A stretch of DNA of 64,000 nucleotides, taken from contig JAKSZT010000116.1 of the NCBI GenBank assembly GCA_026826555.1, positions 1,928,177 through 1,992,176 on the forward strand, read 5' to 3'. Numbering within the stretch: position 1 is the stretch's first letter; each line of letters starts with the position of its first letter. The notes under the pieces were generated by a model. The model made no database searches, was not told where the DNA came from, and saw only the letters and a program-made list of their open reading frames with translations. Of the stretch, positions 1 to 12,836 are shown piece after piece. The translations under genes and the position numbers were made by a program. The stretch is from Tolypeutes matacus. Taxonomy: Eukaryota; Chordata; Mammalia; Cingulata; Chlamyphoridae.

Positions 1-1112
1 TGATAGGCACTTAGATGTTCTATGAGCTCCTACTGAGGTGTGCATAAGAGTTACCTCTGGGATGACCTCCCGACTCTCTTTGAAGTCTCTTAGCCACTTG
101 AACTCATTTGTCTTTACCATTTCCCCCTTTTATTCAAGGTCTTTTTCCAGTTGTGTTGCCAGTTGGGACTTGGGAAAAGTTTTCAATTAGCAATAATCGT
201 GCCTCGGATAAACCTCATTGGCTACGATACTGCCACTGCTCAAAGCTGCCAGTTGGCACTTGGTATTAATCCCTCATTGCCAGGGAGGCTCATCCCTGGG
301 AGTCATGTCCCACGTTGGGGGGAAGGTAATGCAATCATATGCTGAGTTTGGCTTAGAGAGAGGCCACATTTGAGCAACAAGGAGGCTCTCAGGTGGGAAC
401 CCTTAGGCACCCCACAACTGCAGGCTAAGTCTCATTTACAAAAGCAAAGACTCACAAGGGTAGTCATCAATAAAAAAATTTAAAAAAAAAATAAAAAAAA
501 ATATGTGGGTCATCCTATTTTGACAGGGACTGTCCCTACACTCAGAGGACTATTGCTGCTCCCTTGGAGATTGTGGCAGAGCTCTCCAGGCTAGGAATTC
601 AGATTCCCTCATTTATTGTGTGATTATCCACCCATCGTGACCATGCCCCATCCCCCGATCCTTTGAATGATTTTGTATATCTTTCATGTATATTCAGTTG
701 AACCAATCCCCATGAAACACCCCCCAGACACACTCCCCCCAATAATCCCCCACAGTACCCATTGTAACCCTTCTGTGATCCAAATCCTCCATGAACATTT
801 AGTCCATAAAATAATCAAATACACTTACTAGGAAAAAGAAACAAGTGTGATAAGCTTACCTGCAAGAGACAAACATAAGGAAACTCAGGGGGAAAAAAAA
901 AGAGAGAGAGAGAAGGAAAAAAAACAAATAATCAAACAAAGAACAAAACAAAATAAAATATAATTAGTGGATTGGGACATTCAAAATATGGGCAAAAAAG
1001 CAAAGGAAATGCCTTTAATATGTATATATATATATTCATTTTTATTTCCTTTCTCTCTTCTATTTTCCCTTTTTTCCTTCCCTTGATCACTGTGTTATCG
1101 GATGTCTGGTGC
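1..1112 (-). other. L1 3' UTR, part (minus strand)
   Basis: The reverse complement matches the non-coding tail that follows ORF2 in the copies at 19152-21800 and 58269-60900. For example, bases 1-80 match the complement of about 20660-20735. Runs of A, AG and poly-A (470-500, 890-930) lie inside it. About 1.1 kb of the 3' UTR should continue to the left of the window. Confidence 0.85.
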
Positions 1113-2302
1113 CTTGCTCATTCCTTATTTTATGTATTTGCATCTGTTTTCTCTTTTTCTTTGTTAGTCTGGCTAAGGGTTTGTCAATTTTGTTGATATT
1201 CTGGAAGAACCAGCTTTTGGTTTTGTTTATTGTTTCCTGTGCTTTCTTATTCTCTATTTCATTTAGTTCTGCTCTAATCTTTGTTATTTCCTGTTTTCTA
1301 CTTCCTTTAGGTTTAGTTTGTTGTTGTTTTTCCAATTCCTCCAAGTGTGCAGTTAGGTCTTCAATTTTAGCTCTTTCTTCTTTTTTAATTATGAATTTAT
1401 GGCTATGAACTTCCCTCTCAGGACTGCTTTCGCTGCATCCCATAGGTTTTGATATGTTGTGTTGTTGTTTTCATTAGTTTCAAGGTAGTTACTGATTTCT
1501 TTTGAAATTTCCTCTTTGACAAACTGTTTGTCTAAGTGTGTGTTGTTTAACTTCCATATCCTTGTGCCTAACCTGTTTCTCTGGCCCTTATTGATTTCCA
1601 ACTTCATTCCGTTGTGGTCAGAGAAATTACTTTGTATAATCTCAAACTTTCTGAATTCATTGAGTGTTGTTTTGTGGCCTAGCATGTGGTCTGTTTTGGA
1701 GTATGTTCCATGTGCACTGGAGAAGAATGTAAATCCCGCTGCATTTGGGTGTAGTGTTCTGTATATGTCTATTAAGTCCAAATCTTCTAATGTATTCTTG
1801 AGTGCCTTCGTTTCTTTATTGATTCTCTGTCTAGATGTTCTGTCTAATGATGATAGTGGTGTGTTGAAGTCCCCTGCTATAATTGTAGAGGAATTTATTT
1901 CTCCTCTTAGTTTTTCCAGAGTTTGCCGCACGTATTTTGAGGCACCTCGATTAGGTGCGTAAATGTTGATGATTGTTCTCTCTTCTTGAGAGATTACTCC
2001 TTTTACTAATATGTAGTGTCCATCTTTGTCTCTTACAATAGTTTTGCATTTAAAGTCTATTTTGTCTGATATTAGAATAGCTACTCCTGCCCTTTTTTGG
2101 CTATTGTTAGCTTGTAAAATGGTTTTCCAGTCATTCACTTTCAGCCTCCTTGATTCCCTGGGCCAAAGGTGGGTTTCTTGTAGACAGCATATAGATGGAT
2201 CATATTTTCTTATCCATTCTGCCAATCTGTGTCTTTGATTGGTGAATTTAATCCATTAACATTCAGTGTTATTACTCGTAACGAATTTCTTACTTCAGTC
2301 AT
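1113..2302 (-). pseudogene. L1 ORF2 fragment: endonuclease domain only
   Basis: ORF2 of an active L1 encodes an apurinic-type endonuclease followed by a reverse transcriptase. Here only the N-terminal third is present. A start ATG lies at 2302. A one-base loss near 2240 (relative to the copy at 54.9 kb) shifts the frame, and then a 278-codon open frame runs 2225-1389. It carries the endonuclease signatures in order: [26 protein letters not shown] and SDHNG, so the known active-site motifs are all still visible. A TAA at the end of that frame is followed in another frame by more ORF2 (to about 1113), then the sequence becomes 3' UTR. The product could not reverse transcribe. Confidence 0.9.
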
Positions 2303-2366
2303 TTTTTCTTTGGGTTAATGTATGTCATATGTTGTTTTGTTTCTCTTTTTGAGTTTTCAGTTGTTT

Positions 2367-3346
2367 TTAAACTCTCCTCCAACTCTCTCTCCTTTGTTTT
2401 TTCCTTTCAATTTGTAGAGATTCCTTTAGTATTTCTTGAAGTGCTTGTTTCTTCTTGACATACTCTCTTAATTGCTGTTTATCTGTGAATATTTTGAACT
2501 CTCCATCATTTTTGAATGCCAATTTTGCTGGATAGAGAATTCGTGGCTGGAAGTTTTTTACTTTTAGTGTTTTGACTATGTCATACCACTGTCTTCTTGC
2601 CTCCATGGTTTCAGCTGAGAAATCAGCACTTAATCTTATTGTGCTTCCCTTGTATGTGATGGTTCTCTTTTCTCTTGCTGCCTTGAGTATTTTCTCTTTG
2701 TCTTGAGCATTGGACAGTTTGACAAGTATATGTCTTGGTGTTGGCCTGTTGAGATTTATACTATTTGGGGTGCGCTGTGCTTCCTGGATCTGCACATCCA
2801 TCTCTCTCAATAGAGTTTGGAAGTTTTCAGCCATAACTTCCTTTAACACTCCTTCTGTTCCCTTTCCCTTCTCTTCTCCTTCTGGGATGCCCATAATGCG
2901 TATGTTTGTGCGTCTTGCATTATCGGTTAATTCCCTGAGATCATACTGGATTTTTTCTATCTTTTTGTCTATCTTTTCTACAATCTCTTTGATTTCAACT
3001 GTATTGTCTTCCATATCACTAATTCTTTCCTCTGCCTGTTCAATTCTCTGCCATGTGAGTCCAGCGTCTTTTTCATTTCTTGACTTGTGTCTTTGTTCGC
3101 CATCATATCCATTACCTTTTTAGGTGTGTTAGCTATTTCTTCAGTATGTTCTCCCAGTGTCTTCTTTATATCCTTAATCTCTTCCTTCAGTTCTTTAAGT
3201 TGGTCCATGATATTTGTTTGGATAGCTTTGATTAGTTGTTCGATGTACTGCATTGCTTCCTGGTTTTTATTTTGTGCACTGGACTGGTCCATGTTTTCCA
3301 GTTTTTCAGAGTCATTTGTATTTTTCTGTTGCCCTCTGGTCATCAT
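2367..3346 (-). pseudogene. L1 ORF1 (RNA-binding chaperone), one frameshift
   Basis: ORF1p is the trimeric RNA-binding protein of the L1 ribonucleoprotein. The reading starts at 3346 with a Lys/Glu-rich N-terminal half (coiled-coil-like) and breaks by a single frameshift near 3050. It then continues open from 3014 to the stop at 2367. The second half holds the conserved RRM and C-terminal region, with NRPTPRHILVKLSNAQDKEK and KGSTIRLSADFSAET. The total is about 325 codons, typical for mammalian L1 ORF1. One lesion in about 1 kb supports a fairly recent insertion. Confidence 0.92.
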
Positions 3347-5116
3347 ATTATCTTGATGGGTTTGTTCAATTGATTAGCTTTTCTCTATGCTCTAGAATTT
3401 TATTTAGCTGTTGGTTCTGCGTGTGAGTTAAGTTTTCTCTTTGGCAGTTTTTCTTCTTATTTTATTTCCTTACTTCTTTCTATGTTCCCTTGAAGGCAAA
3501 AGGTTAGGGCCAGAGGAATCAAAAGATGTAAGGAAGGCAGAAGGATAATAGAAATATTGATAAAAGTTAGAAGAGGGGTAAAATGAGAATTAATGAGATG
3601 AATATTTAACTTGTGTAGGCAGTGTAGAGTACTAGGAAAAAATATGGAGTTCCTGTAATGGACTGGGAAAACAAATGGAGGAATATATATATATAGTGAT
3701 TTAGAAGGCTAGAATTATGAGGAGGTAGAGAAATAGTAGAGAAAGGTCTGAAAGGAAAAAGTTAATACTAATAAAAAAAAAAAAGAAGAAGAAAACAAAA
3801 TAGATCGGATAGAAATTGACACCCTTAAGTTGTGGGCCTATGAAAAAATGTTGTCCCTAAGAGCCACAACAGAAAACAGAAGGCAGAAAGATGCAGGAAG
3901 GATAAGCGATAGTTTATAATACAGAATCAATATATACAGCGAGTGGGAAATTACTGAATAAGAAGCCCAGCAAATAAGAGACCAGCTGGCAGCACCTATT
4001 TTAAAAAAAAAATAGAAGGAAAAAGGAAGGGGGAAGGGAAATGGGAATAATAGCAATAGACCATAAAGTAACAGAGAGAAACCAAAGATCCACACAGGCA
4101 AGCAGTCAAACAGAGCTAAGGGGGATCAATGATTCCCCTAGGGTCCACGTGGCTCCTTCCTGCCTACTGGTGTTTATCAATGAATTTCCCCACAGGGTTC
4201 TATATGCAGGTTCTGAAGCAGCTTTTAGCTATTAAACTAAATTAAAAAGAATTTATTTTTCATTTGTTGAGGTGACCTCACTTTTTTTTTTTTTTAGCCA
4301 AATGCAGGACCCAAAATAATTCCTCTTCTAGACCAACCCCCTTATGGAAGGGACCCTAGCTGGGCCTGTGGAAATTAATCAAGCACGTCCCACTTTCCGG
4401 ACTCCCCAGGTTAGCTGAAACTCTGGTGTTAGTCAGTGAGGAGCGCTAAAGATTGCGGATTCCGCCCCTTCTGGCGCCGTGCTGCTCTGGCGGGGCTGCT
4501 CAGTAAATCAGTTTGAGTGCAGATTCGCGTCTGCTCTCAGCCTGATGCTGCTTCAGGTCGGCTTATCTGCTCCCCAAAGCTATGGGGCGGTGCAGGCAGC
4601 CAGATCAATGTCTAAAAATATAAAATACCCTTCCCTGTCTGCCAACCGAACCCTCCCTTTTTTGGGAAGTGTCCCTTCCTCCTGGCTCTGCAGCAGCCTG
4701 GGTCTTATCCCTGGGTGGCTAGGGAAATCTACTGCGCTCCCCAACCAAAATCCCCCCTCCGGTTCACCGGGTGCTGACTACTCCTTTGCTCTGTTCACAC
4801 AAGGTCCAAGGGGCGCCAGGCAGCCAGCTCCCCAGAAAATAAAACTTTTTCGCCCCGCCCGCGGCTCCAAATGTCCGTTTTATTTATTTTTTTCCATAAC
4901 CGCGGGGCTCAGCCGCCTGTGCCAATCTCCACCGGCAGCCTCAAAACTCACGAATCTCCACCGTTTGGTTCACGCCGCCGATCCGCGCAGATAGATGTCC
5001 CAAGCTTCTCACTCCACGCTTGCACAGCACAGACCCCCGGGCAGGACCCCATCCCCAATCCGACTTGCTCTGGGAGCTTGCAGTGTGCGCCCTCCTACAC
5101 CAACGCCATCTTGCCT
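3347..5116 (-). promoter_or_regulatory. L1 5' UTR and internal promoter, CpG-rich
   Basis: This is the leader of the minus-strand L1. The 5'-most part (about 4440-5110) is GC-rich with many CpG dinucleotides, unlike everything around it, as expected of an L1 promoter. The part next to ORF1 is purine-rich on this strand. An open frame of 87 codons (4101-3838, hydrophobic) lies in the leader. A related but broken reading exists in the other L1 at 52.7-53.1 kb, and I do not regard it as a gene. The homologous leader at 51784-53632 has lost most of its CpGs. Confidence 0.8.
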
Positions 5117-8100
5117 AGAGAGATATTTGATTTCTGAGTTCCTGGGTTTTCATTTGTGTATATGTGAATTCTGTTTCTTTGTAAGATTGAGTTTCATTTT
5201 ATTTCCAATACTTTTTTAAAAATTACAATTTGTCATAAGATCTGATATTTATATATGGATATCTGCATCACAATCTCTTGGCACTCGAGAACAGAGCAAT
5301 GATGTCCAGAAAATCAGGAATGGATTCCTTGAAACTAAATCTGGGGCCTTCTGAACATTCAGTAAACAGTCGAGAAATCAAGGAAAAAGATCTCCACAGA
5401 ATTATCAATTTACCTACACTCACTTTTAAAATTAACATTTTCTTTCAATCTAATATAAATTTCAGTGCATAATTTTAAAATAAAGCCTTTTTCAAAAGCT
5501 TTGAAAAAGTCATTCATTGTTTGCTTTGCCCACATGGTGTAGTAAGGGATCACATAACAATAAACCTGATAGAAAAAGAAAAAAAAAGTTTTTGAAGGAC
5601 AGCCATTAAAGAACCTATGTATGTCAGTGTCAACAAATGGATTGAGAGGTGAATAATTTCTTCTTTATTCTTCTGGTTTTTCTTTCTTTCTTTTTATTTT
5701 AGAGAAGTATTGAAAAAGTTTAATAATGATTAAAGAGATGAATGCACACCACTGTGAATATAGCAAGGAATAGGGAATGTATACATTTTGTAAAAAAAGG
5801 TTTTGATTTAATATGTTTCAATAAAACATTTATTTTAATAATCTTGGTGATGTCAGGAATTGTATACCCAAGTTGCACCATGGATATTAGTTACCAGTAG
5901 TGTTTCAGAAATGCTCTGGCCAATTTTTAAAAATTAATCACAATTTAAGTTTCTGATGGAGTAGTGTGTATGGGAGCAATGTCAGGAATTATGCCCCTTT
6001 ATTTTCTAAGGTCGTGATTTCTGCTGTAGCCTTCAACTGTATGCATGTTCATGTATGATTGACATGTATCACTAAAATATCTATTAGATAAAGAGGGTGG
6101 TGAGAGACAAATATGAAGCTTTGGAATTACCTATTTCTCTAATGTGGTCTTCCTTTTGTGTTTCATCATTGTTGGAGACTATAATCACACATGCATAGAA
6201 TGGAGGGTGGTACACTCTGCTTGATGGATTATGTGCCTGTCTTTTATCAACTATTGCTCTCTGCCATGATACCTTCTATACATATGCATCACTATTTTTC
6301 ACCTTGTGGACCCCACAAGTCCCTTTTTCTCTTCGTAGTGTTGACAAGGTCCTTCATAATCCTTAGGTGAAATTTGGAGCCTGGGGGCTATTTGGTCTCT
6401 GAGCTCCTGGGTTTTCATTTGTGTTCATGTGGATTCTGTTTCTTTGTAAGAATGAGTTTGATTTTATCCCCAATTCTTTCTAAAAGATTACAATATGTCA
6501 TAAGACTAGGTATTTATATATGTGTACCTGCATCACACACTCTGCACTCAAGAACAGCTCAATGATGTCCAGAAAATCAGGAATGGTTTCCTTGAAACAA
6601 AATCCAGAGCCTTCTAAATGTTCAGTAAACATTTGTGAAATCTTGGGAAAAAATCACCTCTGAATTATCTATTTACCTACAATCCCTTTTAAAATTAACA
6701 TTTTCTCTCAATCTAATATCTGTTTCAGTTCATAATTTTAAAATAAAGACGTTTCAAGAACTTTAAAAAAGCCATTTAATGTTCACATTTTCCACATGAT
6801 GTATAATGGGATCATATATCAATAAAACTGATAAATAAACAAAAAGAAGTTGTTCAAGGCCAGTCAGAAAAATACCTATGTATGTCACTGTCAACCAATG
6901 GATTGAGAGGTAAAAATTTTCTTATTCTTCTGATATTCTTTTTTTATTATAATTATTATAGAGCTCATAAAAATGTTTAATAATGATGGAAGAGATGAAT
7001 GCACACCTCTGTGAATATACCGAGTACTAGGGAATGTACACATTGGATAAAAAAGATAATGGTTTAATACGTCTCAATAAAACAGATTTGTTTTAAAAGC
7101 GTGGGCATGTCAGGAATTGTACACCCATTTTTAGCCATGGATTATAGTTATTCATCATGTTTCAGAAATGCTGTGAACAGTTTTTGAAAATGGATCACAA
7201 TTCAAATTTCTGCTGGATATGGGACCAATGTAAGTTTTATGCCCCTTTATTATGTAAAGCCATGATTTCTGTTCTAGACTTCCAGATTATGTATGTTCAT
7301 ATATGATTGATATGCATCACTAAAATATATTTTAATAGAATTTGGGTGGTTAGAGACAAATATGAGGCTTTAGAATTGCCTATTTCTCTAATGTGGTCTT
7401 CCTTTTGTGTTTCTTCATTGTTGGATGTTATAATCATGCATGCAGAGAATGGAGCATGGTACACCCTACTTTATGGATTAGTTCTTGGAATTTATTAACC
7501 ATTCCTCTAGCCCATCCTTGTTTACAAGGATATGTTTACATATCTTGTAAACATTTGAGTCAATCCTTGGCAATTTGTGGACTCTAAAAATCCCTTTTAA
7601 TCTTTTGGGTGTTGGTTATGTCCTTCCTTAGCCATAAAACCAATTTGGATACTGGGAACTATTTGTACACTGAGTTCCTGGGTTTTCATTTGTATATATG
7701 AAGATTATGTTTCATTGTAAGAATGAGTTTGATTTTATTTCCAATACTTTCTAAAAAAACTGCAATATGTCATTAGAGCAGGTATTTATATATGAATACC
7801 TGCATCCCAATCCCTGTGCACTCGAGAATCAGCCAATGATGTTCAGAAAATGAGGAATGGTTTCCTTGAAACAAAATCTGGAGCCTTGTATTTATTCAGT
7901 AAACCAGTTTGAAATCATGGAAAAATATATCCTCTGAATTTAAAATTAATATTTAAAATTAATATTTTCTTTCATTCTAATATCTGTTTCAGTTCATAAT
8001 TTTAAAATAAAGACCTTTCAATAGCTTTAAAAAAGCCATTCATTGTTCACTTTTCCCACATGATGTAGTCTGGGATCACATATCCATAAAACTGATAGAT

Positions 8101-8920
8101 TAAAAAAAAATTGTTCAAGGTTAACCAGACAAACTCCTATGTATGTCAGTGTCAACAAATGGATCAAGAGGTGAATAATTTCTTCCTTATTCTTCTGGTT
8201 GTTCTTAATTTATTATTATTATTATCGAGCTCTTGCAAAGAATTAATGATGATATAAGAGATGAATGCCCACCACTGTGAATATACCAAGGGCCAGGGTT
8301 GAAGAGTTGATAAATAATATTATTTGCTTAATAACTCTCAATAAAACAGATTTCTTTAAAAATCATGGGGATGTCAGGAATTGTACACTGAAGTGTAGCC
8401 ATGGAAAATAGTTATTAGTTGGGTTTCAGAAATGCTTTGGCCAATTTTTAAAAATGAATCACAAATCAAGTTTCTGCTAAAGATGTGTGTAGGGGACCAC
8501 TGCAAGGTGTTATGCCCCCTTTATTCAAAGTCGTGATTTCTGCTCTAGTCTTCAATTTTATATATGTTCATGTATGACTGATATGCATCACTGAAAATAT
8601 GTATTGAGAGAAAGAGTGTGGTGAGAGACAAATATGAAGCTTTGGAATTACACATTTCTTTAAAGTGTTCTTCCTTTTGTGTTTTTTAGTTTTTTGGAGG
8701 CTATATTCTCACATCCATAGAAGGGAGGGCAGTACACTCTGCTTGATGGATTAGGTCCTTGACTTTTATGGTCTATTCCTCACCTCCATGATATCTTGCA
8801 AACATTTGAGTTACTCTTTGTCACCTTGTGAATTCTACAAGTGAGTTTTTCTCTTCTGGGTGTTGGCTATTCTTCATAAGTCATACAAACAATTTGGAAG
8901 CTGAGATCTTTTGAAAACTA

Positions 8921-9840
8921 AGTTTTCATTTGTGTATATGTGGATTCTGTTTCTTTATAAGAATGAGTTTGATTTTTCTTCCAATAGTTTCTAAAAATTT
9001 ACAACATCTCATAAGAGCAGATATTGATATATGGATACCTGCATCAAGACTGCCAGAAAAACACCTATGTATGTCAGCATCAAAAAATGGATTGAGAGGT
9101 GTATAATTTCTTATTAATTTTCTCATATTTATTTATTCATTATAATTATTAGAGAGCTATTGAAATGGTTTAATAATGATTGAAGGGATGAATGCACACC
9201 ACTGTGAATATAACAAGGGCCAGGGAATATACACATTGGTTATAGAATATATTGGTTTAATATGTCTCAATAAAACAGATTTGTTTAAAAATCGTGGGGA
9301 TATCAGGAATTGTACATCCAAGTTGAGCCAACCATAATAGTTATTAGTCATGTTTCAGAAATGCTCTTGCCAATTTTAAAAGTGAATCACAATTCATTTC
9401 TGCTGGAGATGGGACCACTGTATGGTTTTATGCCACTTTATTTTCTAAGGTTGTGATTTCTGTTCTAGACTTCAAGAATATGTATCTTCATTTGTGATTG
9501 ATATGCATCACTAAATATATATATTAACAGAAAGAAGGTAGTGAGTGAAAAATATGAAGCTTTGTAATAATCTTTTTCTCTAAAGGGTCATCCTTTTGTC
9601 TTTCTTCACTGTTTGAGGCTATAATCATGTATGAATAGAATGGATGGTGGTACACTCTGCTTGATGGATTAGGGCCTTGACTTTTATGAACCATTCTTCT
9701 CCCCAATGATATCTTGTAAACATTTTAATCACTCTTTGTCATCTTGTGGACCCTACAAGTCCCCTTTTCTCTTCTCTGTTTTGGCAGTGTCCTTCATGGG
9801 CCATAGTAGAAATTAGGAGGGTGAGAACTATTTGTACACT
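8921..9840 (+). repeat. Satellite monomer with about 330 bp internal deletion
   Basis: Only 920 bases separate its phase marker from the next. The sequence jumps at about 9048 from the part reading GATACCTGCATCA directly to the part reading GCCAGAAAAACACCTATG. This loses the stretch that in neighbours holds the AAATCAGGAATGGTTTCC and TTCATAATTTTAAAATAAA landmarks. Confidence 0.9.
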
Positions 9841-12799
9841 GAGTTCCTGTGTTTTCATTTATGTATATGTCTATTCTGTTTCTTTGTAAGAATGCATATG
9901 ATTTGATTTCCAATAACATCTAAAAAAATGCAATATGCAATAAGAGAATGTATTTATATATGGATAACTTCATCAGAATCTCTCTGTACTTGAGAACAAC
10001 ACAATAATGTCCAGAAATCAGGAATGGATTCCTTGAAACAAAATCTGGAGCCTTCTAAAAATTCAGTAAAAAATAGTGAAATCATGGAACAGATCTCTCT
10101 AAATTTTTGATTTACCTACACTCCCATTTAAAATTAAAATTTCCTTTCAATCTAATAACTGTTTCAGTTCATAATTTTAAAATAAACATTTTAAACAGCT
10201 TTAAAAAAGTCTTTCATTGGTCACTTTGTCCACCTGATGTAATATGGGATCACATATTAATAAAATGGAGAGATAAACACAAAAAGGTTTTCAAGGACTG
10301 CCCAAAAACACCTATGTATGTCAATGTCAACACATGGATTGAGAGGTGAATTATTTCTTGTTTATTCTTATGGAATTTTTTATTAATTATAATTATTATA
10401 CCACTATTGAAAAGGTTTAATAAAGATTGAAGAGATGAATGCACACACTGTGAATATACCATGGACCAGGGTATGTACCCATTGCATTAAAAAGATTTTG
10501 GTTTAATAAGTCTTAATAAAAAAGATTTGTTTCAAAAATTGTGGGGATGTTAGGAATTGTACACCCAAGTTGAGCCATGGATAATAATTATTAGACGTGT
10601 TTCAAAAATAATCTGGCCAATATTTCAAAATGAATGACAATTCATATTTCTGCTGGAGATGGGACCAGTGTAAGGTGTTATGCCCCTTTATTTTTTAAGA
10701 ATTTGATTTCTGCTCTAGAACTCAAATTTATGTATGTTCATGTATGACTGATATGCATCACTAAAAATATATAATAAGAGAAAGATGGTGTTGAGAGTGA
10801 AATGTAAAGCTTTGGAATTATTGATTTCTCTAAAGTGGTCTTCTATTTGCGTTTATTCATTTTTAGTGGCTATAATCATGCGTGCATAGACTGGAGGGAG
10901 GTACACTCTGTTGGATGGATTAGGCTCTTGATTATATGAACAATTCCTCTCCCCCATGATATCTTGTAAACATTTGAGTCACTCTTTGTCACCTTTTGTA
11001 CTCTACAAGTTCCTTTTCTCTTCTGGCTGTTGGCTGGGTCCTTCATAAGCCATACTAGAAATTTGGAGGCTGGGAGCTATTTGTACTCTAAGTTCCTGGG
11101 TTTACATTTGCATAAATGTGGATTCTGTTTCTTTGTAAGAATGAGGTTGATTTTATTTCCAATACTTTCTAAAAAATTGCAATATGTCATAAGAGCAGGT
11201 GTTTATTTATGGATACCGGCATCACAATCTCTCTGCACTTGAGAACTGCCCAATGATGTCCAGAAAATCAGGAATGTTTTCCTTGAAACAAAAGCAAAGC
11301 CTTGTAAACATTCAGGAAACAATTGTGAAATCATGGAAAAAGATATCCTCAGGAATATCGATTTATCTACACTCCCTTTTAAAATTAGCATTTTCTTTCA
11401 ATCTAATATCTATTTCAGTTCATAATTTTAAAATAAAGACTTTTTCAACAGCTTTAAAAAATCCAATCATTGTTCACATTGTCCAAATGATGTAGTATGT
11501 GATCACATATCACTAATACTGATAGATAAAAAAAAAAAAAGGTGTTCAAGAACAGCCTGAAAAACACCTATGTATGTCAGTGTCAACAAATGGATTGAGA
11601 GGTGCATAATTTCTTCTTCATTTTTCTGGATATTTCTTAATTTATCATAATTATTATAGAGCTATTGAAAACATTTAATAATTACTGAAGAGATGAATTC
11701 ACACCACTCTGAATATAACAAGGACCAGGTAATGTACACATTGGATAAAAAAAGATATTTGTTTAATATGTCTCAATGTAACAGATTTGTTTTAAAAATC
11801 GTGGGAAGATCAAAAATTTGAGGCATGGATAATAGTTATTAGTCATGTTTCAGAAATGCTCAGACCAATTTTTGAAAATGAATCACAATGAAGTTCATGC
11901 TCAGATGGGATCATTGTAAGGCTTTTTGACCCTTTATTTTCTAATGCTGTGATTTCTGCTCTAGGTTTCTAGATTATGTATTGTCATGTATGATTGATAT
12001 GCATCACTAAATATATATATATATTAAGAGAAAGAGGGAGGTGAGAGATAAAGATGAAGTTTTAGAATTACTTATTTCTCTAAGGTGGTCCTCCTTTTGT
12101 GTTTCAACATTTTTGGAGGCTATAATCATGCCTGCATAGAATGGAGGGCAGTACACTCTGCTTGAGGTATTAGGTCGTTGACTTTTATGAACCATTGCTC
12201 TCCCACATGATATCTTGTAAACATTTGAGTCACTCTTTGTCACCTTGTGGACCTAAAAATCACTTTTCCTCTTCGGGTGTTGACAATGTCCTTCAAAAGT
12301 CATAGGAGAATTTTGGAGGCTGGAAGCTATTTGTACTATGAGTTCCTGGGTTTTCATTTGTGTATAGGTGGATTCTGTTTCTTTATGAGAATGAGTTTGA
12401 TATTTTCTTAATAATTTATTAAAAATTACAATATGTCCTAAAAACTGCTCTTTATATATGGATCCCTTCATCATTATATTTTTACACTCGGGAACAGCCC
12501 ATTGATATCCAGAAATCAGGAATGGTATCCTTGGAACAAAATCCAGAGCCTTCTAAACATTCAGTAAAGAATCATGAAATCATGGAAAAAGATCTCCTCT
12601 GAATTACTGAATTACCTACACTCCCTTTGTAACTTAACATTTTCTTTCCACCTTAAATCTGTTTCAGTTCATAATTTTAAAATAAAGACCTTTTAAACAG
12701 CTTTAAAAAACACTTTCATTGTTTGTTTTTTCCTCATGATGTAGTATGGGATCACATATCAATAAAACTGATAAACAAAAAAAATTGTTCAAGTACAGC

Positions 12800-12836
12800 C
12801 AAAAAAAAAAAAAAACAAAAACAAAAACAAAAAAAC
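12800..12836 (+). repeat. A-rich simple repeat inside a satellite monomer
   Basis: A run of A followed by several CAAAA repeats lies at the site where other monomers have only a short A run (GCCAGAAAAACACC). It is a local expansion. Confidence 0.85.

Larger units (their letters stand above)
1..5116 (-). mobile_element. LINE-1 element, minus strand, 5' end complete, reverse transcriptase deleted, 3' end outside window
   Basis: Read on the minus strand this runs 5' UTR (5116-3347), ORF1 (3346-2367), a 64-base spacer, ORF2 from an ATG at 2302, then 3' UTR to the window edge. The order and spacing are those of mammalian L1. The 5' end shows the usual GGCAAGATGGC start, as does the plus-strand copy at 51784. 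Near 1113 the ORF2 reading jumps straight into 3' UTR sequence, so the reverse transcriptase and C-terminal parts are missing; by alignment to the other copy about 3.3 kb is lost. The retained CpG-rich 5' UTR suggests it is much younger than the copy at 51.8-60.9 kb. It marks the left edge of the visible satellite array. Confidence 0.93.

Noticed and set aside
4440..5110. CpG island of a host gene
   Set aside because: It is the 5' UTR of the minus-strand L1 and ends at the L1 start signature.
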